This document shows, one piece after another, positions 63,501 through 64,000 of a DNA stretch of 64,000 bases (its first letter is position 1; each line of letters begins with the position of its first letter). The DNA lies in NCBI RefSeq assembly GCF_028728205.1, contig NZ_JAQYUU010000009.1:124001-188000 (forward strand). The letters run 5' to 3'. Under the pieces are notes generated by a model that was not told where the DNA came from, did no database searches, and saw nothing but the letters and a program-made list of their open reading frames with translations. The DNA comes from Clostridium sp. 'White wine YQ'. Lineage in GTDB: Bacteria > Bacillota > Clostridia > Clostridiales > Clostridiaceae. The translations under genes were made by a program, and so were the position numbers.

Positions 63501-64000
63501 ATGGGGTTTAAGTTAACTATTGAAAACTTTAATTTGTTACTAGAGAGATATTCTAAGGATTATAAGATATTTGCTCCAAAAATTCTAAAGGGAAAAGGAA
63601 CTTTTTCGGATACGGACATAGTTAGATATGGAGAAATATCAGATATTGAGGAAGTAGAATTCAATCAAAAGTCAGCGTTTTCTTATAAGGAAACATTATT
63701 ACCAATAACACAAACTTTGTTCTATTTTACTGAAGATCAGTGGATAGAGCCAAAGGAAGAGGAAAAAGGTGCACTAATTTTCTTAAGAAGCTGTGATATT
63801 CATTCTGTTAAAAGAATAGATGATATATATTTAAAGAATGGTGTAGAAGATCCATACTATAAAAAGCTAAGAGAAAAAGCAAAGTTTATACTTATTGGAT
63901 GTGAAAATAGCTTTGATAATTGTTTTTGTGTAAGCATGGGAACAAATAAAACTGATGGACAAGATGCTTATGTAAAACTAGATGGAGAAATGGTTTACTT
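63501..64000 (+). CDS. asrA: Anaerobic sulfite reductase subunit A, 5' part (3' end outside window)
   Basis: AsrA is an iron-sulfur electron-transfer subunit of the AsrABC complex that reduces sulfite to sulfide. About 166 codons are visible from ATG 63501, which follows AGAGGTG. The segment LIFLRSCDIHSVKRIDDIYL and the Cys-bearing IGCENSFDNCFCVSMGTN match the AsrA N-terminal half; later 4Fe-4S motifs would lie past the window edge. Position after the FNT channel and Crp/Fnr regulator supports the call. asrB and asrC are expected next. Confidence 0.9.
   Translation, partial: MGFKLTIENFNLLLERYSKDYKIFAPKILKGKGTFSDTDIVRYGEISDIEEVEFNQKSAFSYKETLLPITQTLFYFTEDQWIEPKEEEKGALIFLRSCDIHSVKRIDDIYLKNGVEDPYYKKLREKAKFILIGCENSFDNCFCVSMGTNKTDGQDAYVKLDGEMVY

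Overview
The window looks like chromosomal DNA from an anaerobic, spore-forming, low-GC Firmicute, most likely Clostridium in the broad sense. The evidence is strongly AT-rich sequence and codon use, Shine-Dalgarno sites of the GGAGG/GAGGTGA type before nearly every gene, a recR-yaaL-bofA cluster (bofA belongs to the sporulation sigma-K checkpoint), a B12-dependent ribonucleotide reductase, rubrerythrin, an asr sulfite reductase locus and a LevR/sigma-54 sugar operon. Species cannot be fixed from this sequence. I saw no rRNA, tRNA, CRISPR array, insertion sequence or prophage. The window starts inside recR and ends inside asrA.

Layout. 1-2352: recR (partial), yaaL, bofA and a membrane protein. 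2950-5073: an M32 carboxypeptidase flanked by three tiny cysteine-rich proteins that share one Cys spacing. 5446-9009: serC-serA-DUF1015 (serine biosynthesis). 9111-12093: a His-tailed DMT transporter, a DUF4932 lipoprotein and rubrerythrin. 12182-15601 (minus): a four-gene metal-handling operon (COG0523 GTPase, degenerate COG0523 partner, YcgR-type permease, TIGR03943 protein) behind a 19-bp palindrome. 15786-20217: a DUF2680 secreted protein, HD and HAD hydrolases, and nrdJ with tandem NrdR boxes.

20459-32750 is the most distinctive block. A LevR-type sigma-54 activator is followed by a near-perfect -24/-12 promoter and an operon coding lactose/cellobiose-type PTS EIIA, EIIC and EIIB, a GH1 phospho-glycosidase, KDPG aldolase, KDG kinase, an IlvD/Edd dehydratase and a mannonate dehydratase; a GH4 enzyme follows a terminator. 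The enzymes converge on 2-keto-3-deoxygluconate without the uronate isomerase or reductase. This suggests uptake of a glycosyl-aldonate (for example cellobionate) rather than a glucuronide. A possible attenuator lies just after the EIIA gene.

33591-46371: amino-acid permease, two-component system, DUF2164, epimerase, GT2-GT39 pair, chemoreceptor, and a second GH1 enzyme with an RpiR regulator. 46413-55262: MarR-MATE pair with two matching operators, an overlooked 44-aa gene with its own promoter, SH3b-NlpC/P60 hydrolase, threonine aldolase and a YknXYZ/MacAB-like export system. 55489-58614: DeoR regulator with two DegT/DnrJ aminotransferases. 58668-61872: a secreted protein/lipoprotein pair divergent from a two-component system. 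61937-64000: a Crp/Fnr regulator, an FNT channel (candidate hydrosulfide channel) and asrA. A perfect TGTGA-N6-TCACA site lies inside the regulator's own terminator, at activator distance from the channel promoter.

Functional calls rest on motif recognition by eye; no database search or folding program was run.
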